Assembly (NCBI GenBank): GCA_003864495.1
Contig: PEDN01001354.1
Span: 1,054,001 to 1,118,000, forward strand
DNA length: 64,000 bases
Source: Nemopilema nomurai
Lineage: Eukaryota; Cnidaria; Scyphozoa; Rhizostomeae; Rhizostomatidae
Direction: 5' to 3'
The notes below the pieces were generated by a model that was given only the letters and a program-made list of their open reading frames with translations, had not been told where the DNA came from and made no database searches. A program made the translations under genes and the position numbers. Of the stretch, positions 1 through 11,800 are shown one piece after another (the first letter of the stretch is position 1; each line of letters opens with the position of its first letter).

Positions 1-2589
1 ACCTCAAGGGTCATCTGAGCGGAAGGCCACTTTGGTCGGCGAAGAGATTATAGAAGAAGAGCTGACAGTTGCTCAAGAGGAACTCGCAGATTTTAACATG
101 GAAAAGGCGGAGTTGGAGGAGGAAGAGAAGTCACTTCGACGCAAAATAGACGTCGCCATGAATACGAAGAAGGAGGTACGCCAGAGGCTGCATGACCTGA
201 TACTAGAGTTGTCCAATGACAGCGGGAACGAGAGCAGCGAAATTTATTTGTCCGCGCAAAGCAGCGAAATGGATTCAGTTGCTGTTGATGACGAAAAGGG
301 GGCGGAAACACCTCCGGAAAGCACATTAGAAAATGATAAGGAAAAGGATGCAGTGAACCTTGCAGAAATGAAGGATCTAATTGAGCAGTCTGAAGTGCTG
401 AAGGAGGAAGAGAATCTGCTGAAAGAAGAGATTGAAGGTGCAGAGCGAGCCGGGGCTAGGAGGGAGCAAGAGTTGTCGACAGTTTGTGCGGAGCTGCAGA
501 CCGTCCAGGAGAGATTGTCTTTGGCAATGGTGGGCAGGATGCAGCTGTCGCAAAAGGTGCACAAAGCTAGCAAGAATGCCACCTCAATGGAGAACGATAA
601 ATATACTCTGAGGGTCAAGGTGATGCAAAAGGGTATCGATAAACTGAAGGCGAATATCAAGAAATGCGAGAAGTTTGGAAGAACCCTTCTGACTGACTTG
701 AAACAGTTTAGCTCGCATCTAGATCATACAGAAAACAGTCTAATGAACATGGAAAATTACAAAATTGTTATTCGTAACCATCTTAAGGAATATAGAGTGA
801 GAAATTCGTCCGTCGAAGGGCAGTTAAGAGTTCTCGACGATGATTTGAAGGAAATGAAAGAGAGATTACCTGGATCAGAAGTCAAAGGAACGCAGCTTCT
901 GTTAGAAACGGTGCAACTGCACAAGCATCAGACCAGTTTGGAGGAGGACTTGTCCATGTATGAGCATCATAATGAGGAACTGAAAGCAGAGGCGACAGAG
1001 CTGGCCGAAAGATTCAAGGAATTGGAACAAGAGAAAAAGTTGACTAATACCACGCAGGAAACGCTGGAAGATAGTTTAGAGAATCAACAAAGAAAGATCT
1101 TGCAGTTACAGAAGGAGAAGGAGACATTGGCATACGAAAAGAACAAGCTTCAAACGAAGTTAGCATTGTTCAAAGATGACAAGAAGCGACTGTTGGAAGA
1201 CTTTGCCCGACTGAATAAAAGCTTGACAGCGTATGCACAGTACAATGGAGAGCTAGAGGTGAGATTAGAGACATTTAAAGACGAGCTTACCAGTCTGGAA
1301 GAGAAGGCTACAGTGGTAAAGAACGGAAAGGCCAAACGACTTAACAACGGTCTTTCTGCGGTAGAAACTGTCAAAAACATTACACCCGGGTTACTGTGCG
1401 ATTCGTGCCGGGTGAGAGTGCAGAACAAGTTCTCTGGGGTCAGCAAGGGAACCCAACAGCTCGGGGAAGAGCTTCTGGACTGTATTGGTGACAACATGTC
1501 ATTAGAGACGGCAATATTGACATTCATTGACCAGAAGTCGCGGCTGCAAGAAGAGCTTATGATCATCGACTCAGACCGCAGAAGTCTTGAGAATCTACTG
1601 CAAGCCATCCATGAAAAGTCTCCCTTTGAACTTTCTGATTCGCAGCTGTCATTGAGGTATGCCCTTGTAGTCGCTTTAGTTTTGTATCTAAATTAAGGAC
1701 ATGGTTCGGAGTGATCCTTACCTTGACTTGGTGGTAGAATGGCAGAATTGGAGGACGAGGCTCAACAGCTTTATCTTTGACGTTGTGGTTTTTATTGGCG
1801 AAACTGAGAAAAAAGAAAAAATATCAGAAATGATTTTAGCTTGGTATTTAATGATAGTGCCACATTTTTGTGATCAACTGATAGAATCTCATTTAGAAGT
1901 GATTTGGCTGCTATTTTATGATTCGATTATCATTGATTAGCTTGATTAAATAATTATAATTGATAAGCAAAATTTTCTCGCTGTACGTGCTATTCATTGG
2001 CTGATAGAATAACATGATTAGTGATCACGTATCGAATCATGAATCACAAATTTATCATACAGCTGCCATTGTCTTATCCGTTTTTGAACCGGGCCTATTT
2101 CATTGCAGGACCAGCACTCCATTCATGTACTGCTCTGGACGCCTCTCGACCAGAAGCAAATCGATGACGTCACACTCTGGCGATTCGTTCGTGGGTGAAG
2201 CGGAGCTGCCGCCAAGCACTCCGATGCGGTGTCACACTGCGCTGGGCATCTGCAGCTCGTCTTCTTCGTTGAGTCAGGAGTACATGAGTGACGGCTCCGT
2301 CGAATTGGACGCCGACGACGTGGGCACGCCTACCGTCGAAGCTGGCGGCACGCATTCGCAGGGCGCCACTTCGAAGTCGAGTTGCGACGAAGGCTTTGCG
2401 AGCGGCTTTACGCCCGATCCGACCGACGAGAATCGCAACCAGGTTTGTGTGACGGTACCCGAAGGACAGCTGCTCGAGCACGGGGATAAGCATGGAAAAC
2501 ACAAAGGAAACATTAGTGGCTTTCTTAAGAAATTTACGTCAAATAAGCGCAAGAAGGTCGCTAAAGCCAACGGTACTGGGACCTTATAG
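1..2589 (+). CDS. Coiled-coil protein of unknown family, 5'-truncated by window edge (two exons visible)
   Basis: The reading frame is open from base 2 to the donor after 1656, where the sequence GAG is followed by gtatgc. It resumes after the acceptor at 2108 (exon 2109-2589) with matching phase and stops at TAG 2587-2589. About 711 residues are visible. The first roughly 430 are highly charged Glu/Lys/Leu-rich heptad-like sequence, typical of a long coiled coil. A short stretch near residue 470 has two cysteines (LLCDSC). The second exon is unlike the first: low-complexity, Ser/Gly/Thr-rich, then acidic, ending in a basic tail (KKFTSNKRKKV) that could be a nuclear-localisation or membrane-binding patch. 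I do not recognise the family; coiled-coil sequence matches myosin-, golgin- and rootletin-type proteins non-specifically. The true start lies left of the window. A TTG near base 32 is not evidence of a start. Confidence 0.75.
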
Positions 2590-2735
2590 CAAGTAGACAC
2601 ACACTTTAGCACGTATATCAGGATTTTGAAGAATTTAGGAGAAAATCCTTCCGTAAATGTATGTGTTGTTGGCATGGCCTAATTTTGCTTGGTTTTAAGA
2701 TTGTGTGGAACTCCGCAGTATCATATGGCTAAGGT

Positions 2736-2741
2736 AATAAA
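2736..2741 (+). terminator. Candidate polyadenylation signal of the coiled-coil gene
   Basis: An AATAAA hexamer lies about 150 bases after the stop codon at 2589, followed by a T-rich run. Position and context fit a cleavage/polyadenylation signal. No transcript evidence is available here. Confidence 0.45.
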
Positions 2742-3231
2742 TTTTTTTTCCGTTTTGTTTTGCTTTAGATTTATAGAAACTAGGAATAAGAAGATTGATA
2801 ATAACTAGGAAAATAAGTCGATGGTCAATATTACAAATGTGAAAGCTTTTCCACACGTAATTGACAATCTATTTCTTCGTAAAGGTATAATTGATTTAAT
2901 TTCAAGCCAAACAGTGCTTATTTGCTGCTTAGCTGTAGAATTTGGTTAGAATTACGTATTCGTGTTTTTTTTGGCTGTTGTATGGCCATGCTTTTAACAA
3001 AAGCAGAAGAGAGATTTAATCGAGAGTATCTCTCGTTTTAATGAAAAGAAGCATGTAGATGTTAGCTATGAGAAAGTGTGTTGTATTATTTATTAAATTA
3101 TTGCATTCCGTACCACGTGCACAGATTTTTCAAATATGTAAATGTGACCACAGTACCGTTTTATTTAAAAAGATCCAAATGCATTTATCGGCTGTGTTTT
3201 TCCTCTTCATCTGTTGCGTGCAAGTCCTTGA

Positions 3232-3560
3232 GTCAAGAAAGCTTCTCTTCCTGCCACAACGCCACCTTAAATCAAAAGCTTCTCTTTCTGGTGCAACGCC
3301 ACCTTAAATCAAAAGCTTCTCTTTCTGGTGCAACGCCACCTTAAATCAAAAGCTTCTCTTTCTGGTGCAACGCCACCTTAAATCAAAAGCTTCTCTTTCT
3401 GGTGCAACGCCACCTTAAATCAAAAGCTTCTCTTTCTGGTGCAACGCCACCTTAAATCAAAAGCTTCTCTTCCTGTCACAACGCCACCTTAAATCAAAAG
3501 CTTCTCTTTCTGGTGCAACGCCATCATAGATCCTTTAGTCAAAAGCTTCTCTTTCTCTTC
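3232..3560. repeat. 37-bp minisatellite, about 8 units plus a partial one
   Basis: The unit begins TTAAATCAAAAGCTTCTCTT and continues TCTGGTGCAACGCCACC, 37 bases in all. It repeats head to tail with very few substitutions in the central units; the first, the next-to-last and the last partial units have diverged. Every unit contains AAGCTT. Because 37 is not a multiple of 3, the reading frame changes from unit to unit, so a protein repeat is unlikely. Confidence 0.93.
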
Positions 3561-4949
3561 AGCAGCATTGTATATCTTCCATGCCTTTTGTCTTTATCTT
3601 GATTCTACTTGACACTAGAGCTGTTTTTGAATTTCTTATTTTACCTCTCTAATCCGCTCTTTTCTTTCAAGATAGCCGCTCATCTCTTTATTATTAAATT
3701 CCCAAATCCTAACCTTCAAGTTCATTTTTTATTCAAGCTTGTATTGGTGTTTGTATTTGTATTGGACAATGTGAGCGTCATTATGTACTATGACAGACAC
3801 ATATAAGTACTATTAGAAAGGTATGGTCCCTGATATTAGAAGCAGGACTCAATAGGATAATGTCACTGAGACAATCAAAACATCCCAAAACCTCTGAAGT
3901 TTCAGGGTATGCACTGAATTCCATGTATGACATAACGCCACAGCTGTTACAGGTACGTGATACTCCTTCCAAAGAATAAGTTTTGGAGGGGAGTAGGCTC
4001 TGCATTTCTAGTACAATTTGAGATAACGCCAGGAAACTGAATATCAGGTTAATGGAGGACAACCATAAAAAGAGTTGAACTCAGGTGCCCAAATCTAGCT
4101 TTTGGGGCGTTTTTAAAAAGGGATGGGCATCTCATTTCAATCAATACATCAGTGTGTATCAGGGGTGGTGTGTAGCGCTGCCGGAGTGGTATTACTTTTC
4201 AAAATAAAACAACATAGAGTTTTTTGCCACACCTTTCTTTTAGATGGGAAACGTCCTGATAATGGCAGCCTCATTGCAAATGCAGAATTCGTTGATGCAT
4301 ATATTCTAATGTAGGCCGGGCTAGATTTAAAAGGCAAGAGTTGGAGGGCTGTTAGATAATTAATGGATTTTGATCAAAAAATTTTTGCTCAGACATACAA
4401 TTTTGTTCCGGCTCAGACAACATTTTTGCAAAAAAAATAGACCTCAGTGTGTGTCCCCTGAGAACAGACCAGCATTTAGACCCTAAACTTACCTGATCAA
4501 AGAAAACTTTGCAAGGGATACATACGAGTAAGAATTGAAATTGCTCTGACTTAATATTGACGTTTTGAGAAAAAGTGCAGGTTTTCAAATGTAATACTGG
4601 GATGGAGAAAAGTTTCTCTTGTCATGTTGGCAAATAGTTTTCTTGAGGGGGCTTTGAGAGGCACCTGAACACACAAACCTGGACAAAATTTAAATCAACG
4701 TAAAACCGAATATAAATTTGGAAAAATCAAATATTGAAATCCCGAAAACCGCACTTTCTTTTGTGGAAAACCCGAAACTCAGTCGACGAAAATTGGAGAA
4801 ACCTGCAACCTGTAGATCCCAAAGGTATCTTTTAATGGTTTTAGGGGCTGAGAGGAACGGTGTAGCCGCTAAGATTAAGAATGTTGAAGGCGGCTGGAAG
4901 CCCTGTTATTAATATCGTGATACTAATAACGCGGACACGGGTGCCTCGG

Positions 4950-5223
4950 GGATGCTTTCTTCTTTCAGGTATGAAACGAAAAAATGTTTAAAGTTAAGAA
5001 GTGAAATATTTTCACTCACAGTAGACAAATCACCCATGACTAAACAAGGCCAACAGTAAAAAGTGTTTCTTTCTTCATCTCCACAAATCCATTTAAATAG
5101 CTCATATACCGAGTCACTCGATCTCTGTTTTTTGGTAACTTTTGGACAAGGTCTGTCCTCTTCTTTCAGACGGAGTCGTTGCTCATATGTTAACTTTTCC
5201 TGAGTCCATACTAAAGAAAACAC
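4950..5223 (-). mobile_element. Fragment resembling the N-terminal TTF-type zinc-finger region of a hAT transposase / ZMYM-like protein
   Basis: The minus-strand translation contains DRPCPKVT, then WICGDEERNTFYCWPCLVMG. Spacing and composition (Pro-Cys-Pro, Trp-x-Cys-Gly, Phe-Tyr-Cys-Trp-Pro-Cys-Leu) resemble the TTF-type zinc finger that precedes the catalytic region in hAT transposases and in domesticated ZMYM/ZBED-like relatives. No DDE catalytic domain follows, and the frame closes at both ends, so this is a relic and not a working gene. The family call rests on motif memory only. Confidence 0.5.
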
Positions 5224-5330
5224 TTTTTGAACGTCCCATCGGTGCTCCTTTCCTTCATTCTACCATAGAAAACAATAGACTCGTGCGTCACGAAAAGGCA
5301 TTCGTACAATGGCACTGCCCTGGAATCTGA

Positions 5331-5396
5331 GACTTTCCAACTGATAACACATCTGATAACATATGCCGTGACTTTCCAACTGATAACACATCTGAG
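5331..5396. repeat. Short direct repeat, two copies with 40-bp period
   Basis: The 26-base string starting GACTTTCCAACTGATAACAC occurs at about 5331 and again at about 5371. It lies next to the hAT-like fragment and may be part of the same decayed element. Confidence 0.75.
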
Positions 5397-5807
5397 ATCT
5401 CAGTGGGATAACAATGAAGATAATTAATGTTGGATTAACAGCATATAATGGTGTGTCATCAGATTTCTTTGGAAAGCCCATACAAAACAAAGATGCAATA
5501 TTTCATTGCTTTCAAGAACAGTGCGCAATAAATAAAAAGCACGCATCTAAAATTAATTCATGCCTCGGAAAAAGTGGTATTAGACTAATAACGCCAATGC
5601 CTTCAAGCGCCGCCCCTGATGGTGTATATATGTCAATGTCTATGTTTGTATCGTATAAAATAAAGAATACATCCATTTATTGAGGTTTAGTGGCTCCCGC
5701 TGCTAAGCCTCTGTTTCAGAACGAGATCAAGAAGCAAATGAGAAATCTTCGTGAATAACAATTTGCATCGTTAGGGGTTGGGAGTAGCTAATTCAGATTA
5801 AAGGAAG

Positions 5808-8800
5808 ATGTTCGGGGAAGCATTTGCTGCAGAATTGGGCAGTGAAGATGACGGCACGCATGGAAAATCTACTTCAATAAGAATGGGAAGTGTTGGGCCG
5901 CAGTGGACTGTCGGAGGGGACGAGGGCGAAAGCGAAGTTAGGGCCTCAGAGTCTGGAGAGGATTCAATATTCTCAAAATACGTGTTCAGCGCTGTGAAAA
6001 GTGAGTTCGCGGGAAGGGAATTTTTATTTAGAAATGATGGCAGTATTTATACATATTATGTCTATTCATCAGTTTCTTAGTCCAGCACTTTATTGCAACA
6101 GTACCTAGGTTTTAAGTTAATCTTTCTGAGTCAGCTACATCACTTTGATTTCGCAAACAATCATATACTCACATAGGTTTGTTTTGTATTCTCAGTTACT
6201 TTTCATTAAGAGATGCTATATTTGAGATTAACAAGTGTACTTATTTTGAAATACTCGCTTGATTTCCTCTTTGGTCTAGGCATACAGATATTGTCATCCA
6301 AAAACGGCATTATCATGCTGCGATAGATCTTTTCATCAAAGTAGATCTAATGCATCAAAGTAGATTTAATATTTCTGTAGCCTTTTTATAAATCTTGTCA
6401 AAGTGGGTTGCAAAGTTCAATGATTGATCTAGATTGTTTACCACAGGTATTTCCTTTATAGACAGCTTCATGGAATTAGATGTGTTTCACTCAAAGCACA
6501 GATCAATGACTCAAGAGCAATGGGACGAAGAAGATGAACTGAACTTGTGGCTGAAGCACTCTAAAGCCTCGTTAAACTCTTCAAAGCTCAAGTCTGTCAT
6601 ACGTAGACACATTCCTCCACCTGTCCGTGCCAGGCTTTGGCATGAGATTTCTGGTGGAAGCCGATTCATGTCAAAGGTGCCAAATCTCTATCATGACACA
6701 TGCGAAAAATTGTTTGGCAAAGGTACACAAGTGATATTTTTTTTTATTTACAGCTACCTCTGATTACACTACAAATGCAAATTTTTTTGTTTCATGAGAG
6801 ATTACAAGTTCTCTCTTCTGTCATCTACTGTTATTAACTCTCTTGTTATCTATCTGAATTAGAGTGCACCCACTTGCATCAGCCCTATCAATGCAAACTA
6901 ATTGAATCATGGTAATTGATTTGCTCCAACATTAAGATAATAATGCCAGCTCTATGTCTTTTGCTTTTGGGCTGTTTTTTTTAACACATCCATGTTTTTT
7001 GTGTTGAGTGAAAACACCAAACCAACTTCAAACTTGTCCACCAGGGTTTCAGAGGATATATTACTTTTAAACCCATAGCCTGGCATAAAAAATTGCACAC
7101 ACATGTTTTACTTTATATTTTTACACTTCAATTTACTACAGATATAGAGTTTTTATGGTGATCCTTTTCTTGTTATTTATTATTATTTGTGCTAAATTAA
7201 AATTTGAAGCATTTGTCCTGTCCTGATTACAGATGGAAACCTGCCTGAAAATGTTGTCTCATGTACTTTGTCAAATGATGAAGAATTCATGTCCTACTAT
7301 CTGACACCAGATGGAGTTATTAGCCTTCGAAAAGTCTTGTATGTGCTTTCACACCTTCACCCAGATATAACATACTGTCCAATTCTTCAGCAAGTTGGTG
7401 CTGTGTTTCTGCATTTTATGGAAGAGGTTTGGTGCTTTGCTTGTCTGTCAGCCATGCTAACTGGCAAGAAAATGTATTTTGATCAAACGTACCTCCAGGC
7501 AACAGCATCTGATCATTCACTTTATGCATGTGCAGCATCTGTATTGGTAAGTATAAATAATTTTGTTAGAGGTAGTTCTTATGATTTTTCTCACAGAGAG
7601 ATCTTGTTTCTTCATTCAAATTTGAGAAATTGATTGGCAATTTTAAATAATTATGAATGATGAACAAGTCTTCTATATCTGTCAAGAAGATGTTGCATGG
7701 CAATTGTTCTGCATAAGTCACAACTCATCATTACAGTTGAATAATTGGTACATTGCTGAGATTCATCCCTTGATTTTTTCCCTGCATCTATACCCAATGT
7801 ATTGATCCAAAAGTTTAGTCAAAAATGACCCCTCAAATGAATATTCTCACTTTTTTTAATTTGGCAAAACTCATCTTGATTATCAAGTGTTCAGACAGGT
7901 GTTAATTTAGCCTTCTTTGCCTCTGGCTAGTTCAAAATAATTGTCAAGGCATTCACATTGAACTAAGCTCCTTTTTGTTTTAAAAGGAGTATTTATTTAT
8001 TGCAGTATTTATCTTTTAGAAAAAAGAAACAAGGAAACTGCAGTCATTTGTTCTTGACACTAGTTGGCAGTCCAGGAACATGCTGTTCCCAGGCTGGCAG
8101 AAAATGTTATTTCAATATTTGGATTTTACCATATTGGTATGTTTTACACTGGTTACTCACTTTGCTATGTATTTAAACACACATTGTTCTGCATTATCTG
8201 TTATCCCTGCGGAGAATTATTTTTCATCAACTGAAAGTTGCGTTGTTTGCAAACCCTTCATATTCTTTTCGAATTATTCATTAGAACTTTAGTTCTTATC
8301 TAATAAAAACAAGATGTGATGAATTGATATGTTGAGATTGCACACAACTGTTAATTGAGCTGAGGTACAACAGGTTATATATTTTTTCTTTGGACTCACC
8401 CACCCCTTAGCTATTTTATTCTCAGCAACATGTTTTTCAATTACATCACAAGGCTTTAATTTTTTGATTGAAGGTTTTTCTTGTAGATTCGTTTGGTGGA
8501 CTGCTTTTTAATTGAAGGGCCCAAAGTGTTCTATCGTACAGCACTTTTCTTGCTGCGCTTGTTTTATGAGTACAGTCTGAAGTTTGAAAAAATAGGTAGC
8601 TTCATTGCATCTTCTATCTATATTACGAGCCAAAACAATTTTGAAGTGCACTATTAAGAGTTATTCAAATTTACTGCATTAAATCTAAGATGTCTGCTTT
8701 TGTATCAAGGGTATTAGGCAATCTAAAGTGTTATCAAAACATGGCACTAAACTGTTATAATTGATATATGATGATCTAAGAAGTGCTTGAGAGTGGTAAA

Positions 8801-11800
8801 GGAATCCCGAAAGTGCCTGTAGGAAGAATGATCTTTGTTCGATGTTGCTTCGGGTTTTGGAGCCATGAGACAATTTTATTGTTGATTCTTTTTACTAATT
8901 TTTGTTTCTTCATTATTTACCAATTTCCATAAGGTTGTTTTCAACATCTGCACTATTGGATCAGCATACATATGGTGGAGAATCTAAATTAGTCACAAGA
9001 TTCTGATGGGAGCAAATGATAACTTGTAGTAAAGGGTAGATAATTCTGTCTAAAGAGCAAAGGCAACCACCATGTTGGCTTTAAAACATTGTCCTTACAA
9101 GTGAATCCGCAGCACATATCTAATGTAACATTTTCTATTGGTTTGAAGGACGCTGTTATTTGTCGGATTGACTCAAGTTATAGAGGCAAGAGCCAATGGG
9201 CTATGACGTCACTTTTGATATATTCACAGTTCGGAAGGAGTAAGCAGACAAAAATGTCAAAAACTAAGGAAAGTCAAAAGATATTAGAGACTAGAATGGT
9301 CGAGCAGCATTCACCTAGCGCGAAGAACTATATAGACAGTGACCAAATCACAACTTTGTTTGATAAGGGCGTGGGTTTTTGTATGATGAAGAAAGAGTTG
9401 TGACAAGGTATTTTAGATGACGTTGTCAAATTATGATGTTATTATATTAACTCATGAGTGGGAGAGATGATCTTGGTTTGTCCACAAGCACCTTATCGGG
9501 CAAATTCGGACGTTGTGACAGTCTGGCAGACACAAATGACATAGAAGTGAAATTAGATCGATCGTCTCTACAAGAAAAATGCCACCACATTAAATGCAAA
9601 CTAGATCAGTAGCTCGGACTCACAGATTCCACTACATGGATACCAGCAGATATTGACCAGCCTAGTATTGGAAGCCAACTTTTGTAATCCCCAATCAGGG
9701 GCTTTCGTCTGTTAGAAAAGGGGGAAATGTTCGGGGCGATACTAATATCGCCCACCAAATATAATTGGGTCTACAATGCGATTAAGTCTAAAGGCAATAA
9801 CTGGAGCATCAAATTCTTGCTGAGCACCAGAACACTTTAGCGAGTGTTATCCATGCATTTTGTATAAATGCCATGAGAATGTGAAACGAGGTCAAAGATG
9901 TACGTATTGCTGTACAAGATGACGTCAGTAATGAGTTCATGAAAGCCGCCTGTAACGAAAAGGAGCCTGGGGTCTAAACGTTTTCCCTTTTTCATAATGA
10001 ATTATATGTCAGCATGACACATTGTCATATGCAAAATCGCCTAAAGGGTCATTTGAAAGTGAGTAGAGCCAATAGAATCCATCCGATACAGTGAAACAGT
10101 GCCACCTTCAAGAGAGACTTGGATAGCTTGAATTGGCATTTCGAAGAGGGGTTTTTCTTCGGACACTTCAAACTTTACATAATTGTCAGAAGTACTAGGC
10201 ACGAGTGCAGCTGCTGGAAGCTGACCAATAGGTTGTAGTTGGTGCCTAAGATCCCTCTATATTCAACCACTGGATGACACATAGAATTGGATCATGACAT
10301 GTCTTTTGACCCCTTGTAATGATGACGTTACTAATTTTCCGTTTACTAACAGGATATATCTAAAAATGATTTATTGATTGAGTTATTGGCTTTAATTAGT
10401 TTTTATCTCATTTTTAACATTGATATTGTAGAGCTTCCGTGTGCATCAGATTTGTTGCTTGCTATCGGAAAGTACTCTGAAGCTTTGCAGATTCCTGCTG
10501 ATGACTTCATCAAGGTATGTTTATGCCTGAATTGTAATCCTCACTGAAACGAAGCATCATTGCTTAAAGACCAGATCAAGAGTGGCGGCAGGGGTGGGAT
10601 GCATCATATTTGATGTATGAAAGAACTACGTTGGTTTCTAAGGAAAGTGCAAATCACCAACTGTGTTAGTGCTATTTCAGCTAAATGGGAAATGATTGTA
10701 AACCGTCTTAATTCAGCGAAATTTATCTTCTGAAATTGCGACAGCTTCTTAATTGCAAATTCCTTAATTTGACTTTAAGCTTAATTCCTCGAATTTTCCA
10801 ATAATCAAATGATCATGCAATTGATTGTCCTCTAGCCATGAGTAAGAAAATTGCCAAGTTGATTTTTGTTTTTTTTAATTTGTTCGCTGGTCTTATTTAG
10901 GCTATTTTGAGAATAAGGATACGAAACCAACAGATTAACACTGCCATTGAAAAATTCATAAGCGAAGAGAGGAAGCACCCAGTAGGACCCACAGAACATA
11001 GGGAAGCGGAAAAAGTCATTTCTTTTGATGTTTCCAGCATTTCCGACATCATTTCCCCAAATCAGGTGTGTGTTTGTTGCAATATTTAATAAATTGGTAG
11101 TAAATTGTAAATTATCTGAGGGAACTCCCGCAGAAAGTACTTACCTGCTGGGTACCGTTCCTGCCATTTTTCTTTTATTTTATCTTGGTAGATGTCTTTC
11201 TGTTACCACTATTCACTGCAGTTTCTTTATCGCTGTCTTCTTTTTGCAGTGGCGTACTATCATCTCTTGGCTCCCTGTGCGCATTCAGCTTTTGAAACCG
11301 ACTCTTGCCTTTACTTCCGATGAAGATGGTTTTAGGTATACATTTTGAAATTTACTGGACAATTTTCTTGTCAGGGACAAGGTCCACCGAATAGGGACAA
11401 AATCTATTCTATGTGCTGTACCAAAAACGTTTCTTGTACCCAATTTTAATATTCGAGTTGTTTCAAAAGAATTTGTTGAAGAAAAAAGAAAGTTACGATA
11501 AAAGCAACACTGATAAATGACCGTACTTTAAGCTGCCAAACGTAACTGATTACAACTGACTCAAAGGCTCTTTAGAATAGAACAGGTTTGATTTCGCAGC
11601 CCTTCTCCAGATTTTTGTTCGCACCTTCCTTTAAACTCCCCAATTGATCCGCTTGGTCGTTTCAGGCTCCATTTGTTGATTAACTCGTCTTAACCTTAGT
11701 TTTCTGCTTACAGTCTCAAGACTTTGTACAACAAAACTGAAGAGGCAGACCAAACGATCATGATCTTAAAAACAGATAAGAACGAGGTTGGTGAGAAGTT

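Larger units (their letters stand above)
2590..5807. other. Intergenic region between the coiled-coil gene and the TBC1D24-like gene
   Basis: About 3.2 kb. It holds the putative 3' UTR of the left gene, a 37-bp minisatellite (3232-3560), a minus-strand hAT-transposase-like scrap (4950-5223) and a 40-bp-period direct repeat (5331-5396). The short ORFs elsewhere have no recognisable protein features. The promoter of the TBC1D24-like gene should lie at the right end, but I see no clear core element. Confidence 0.6.

Noticed and set aside
244..660. 138-codon minus-strand ORF
   Set aside because: Antisense shadow of the coiled-coil exon; Ser/Phe-rich composition is the mirror of Lys/Glu codons.
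3059..3344. Overlapping plus-strand ORFs of 82 and 88 codons
   Set aside because: They run into the minisatellite, and the encoded repeats come only from the array. No other support.
3232..3560. Possible CRISPR-like array
   Set aside because: The units are directly adjacent with no unique spacers, and the context is an animal genome. It is a minisatellite.
9089..9403. 104-codon plus-strand ORF inside a TBC1D24 intron
   Set aside because: No recognisable domain and no phase-compatible splice to neighbouring exons. Treated as intronic.
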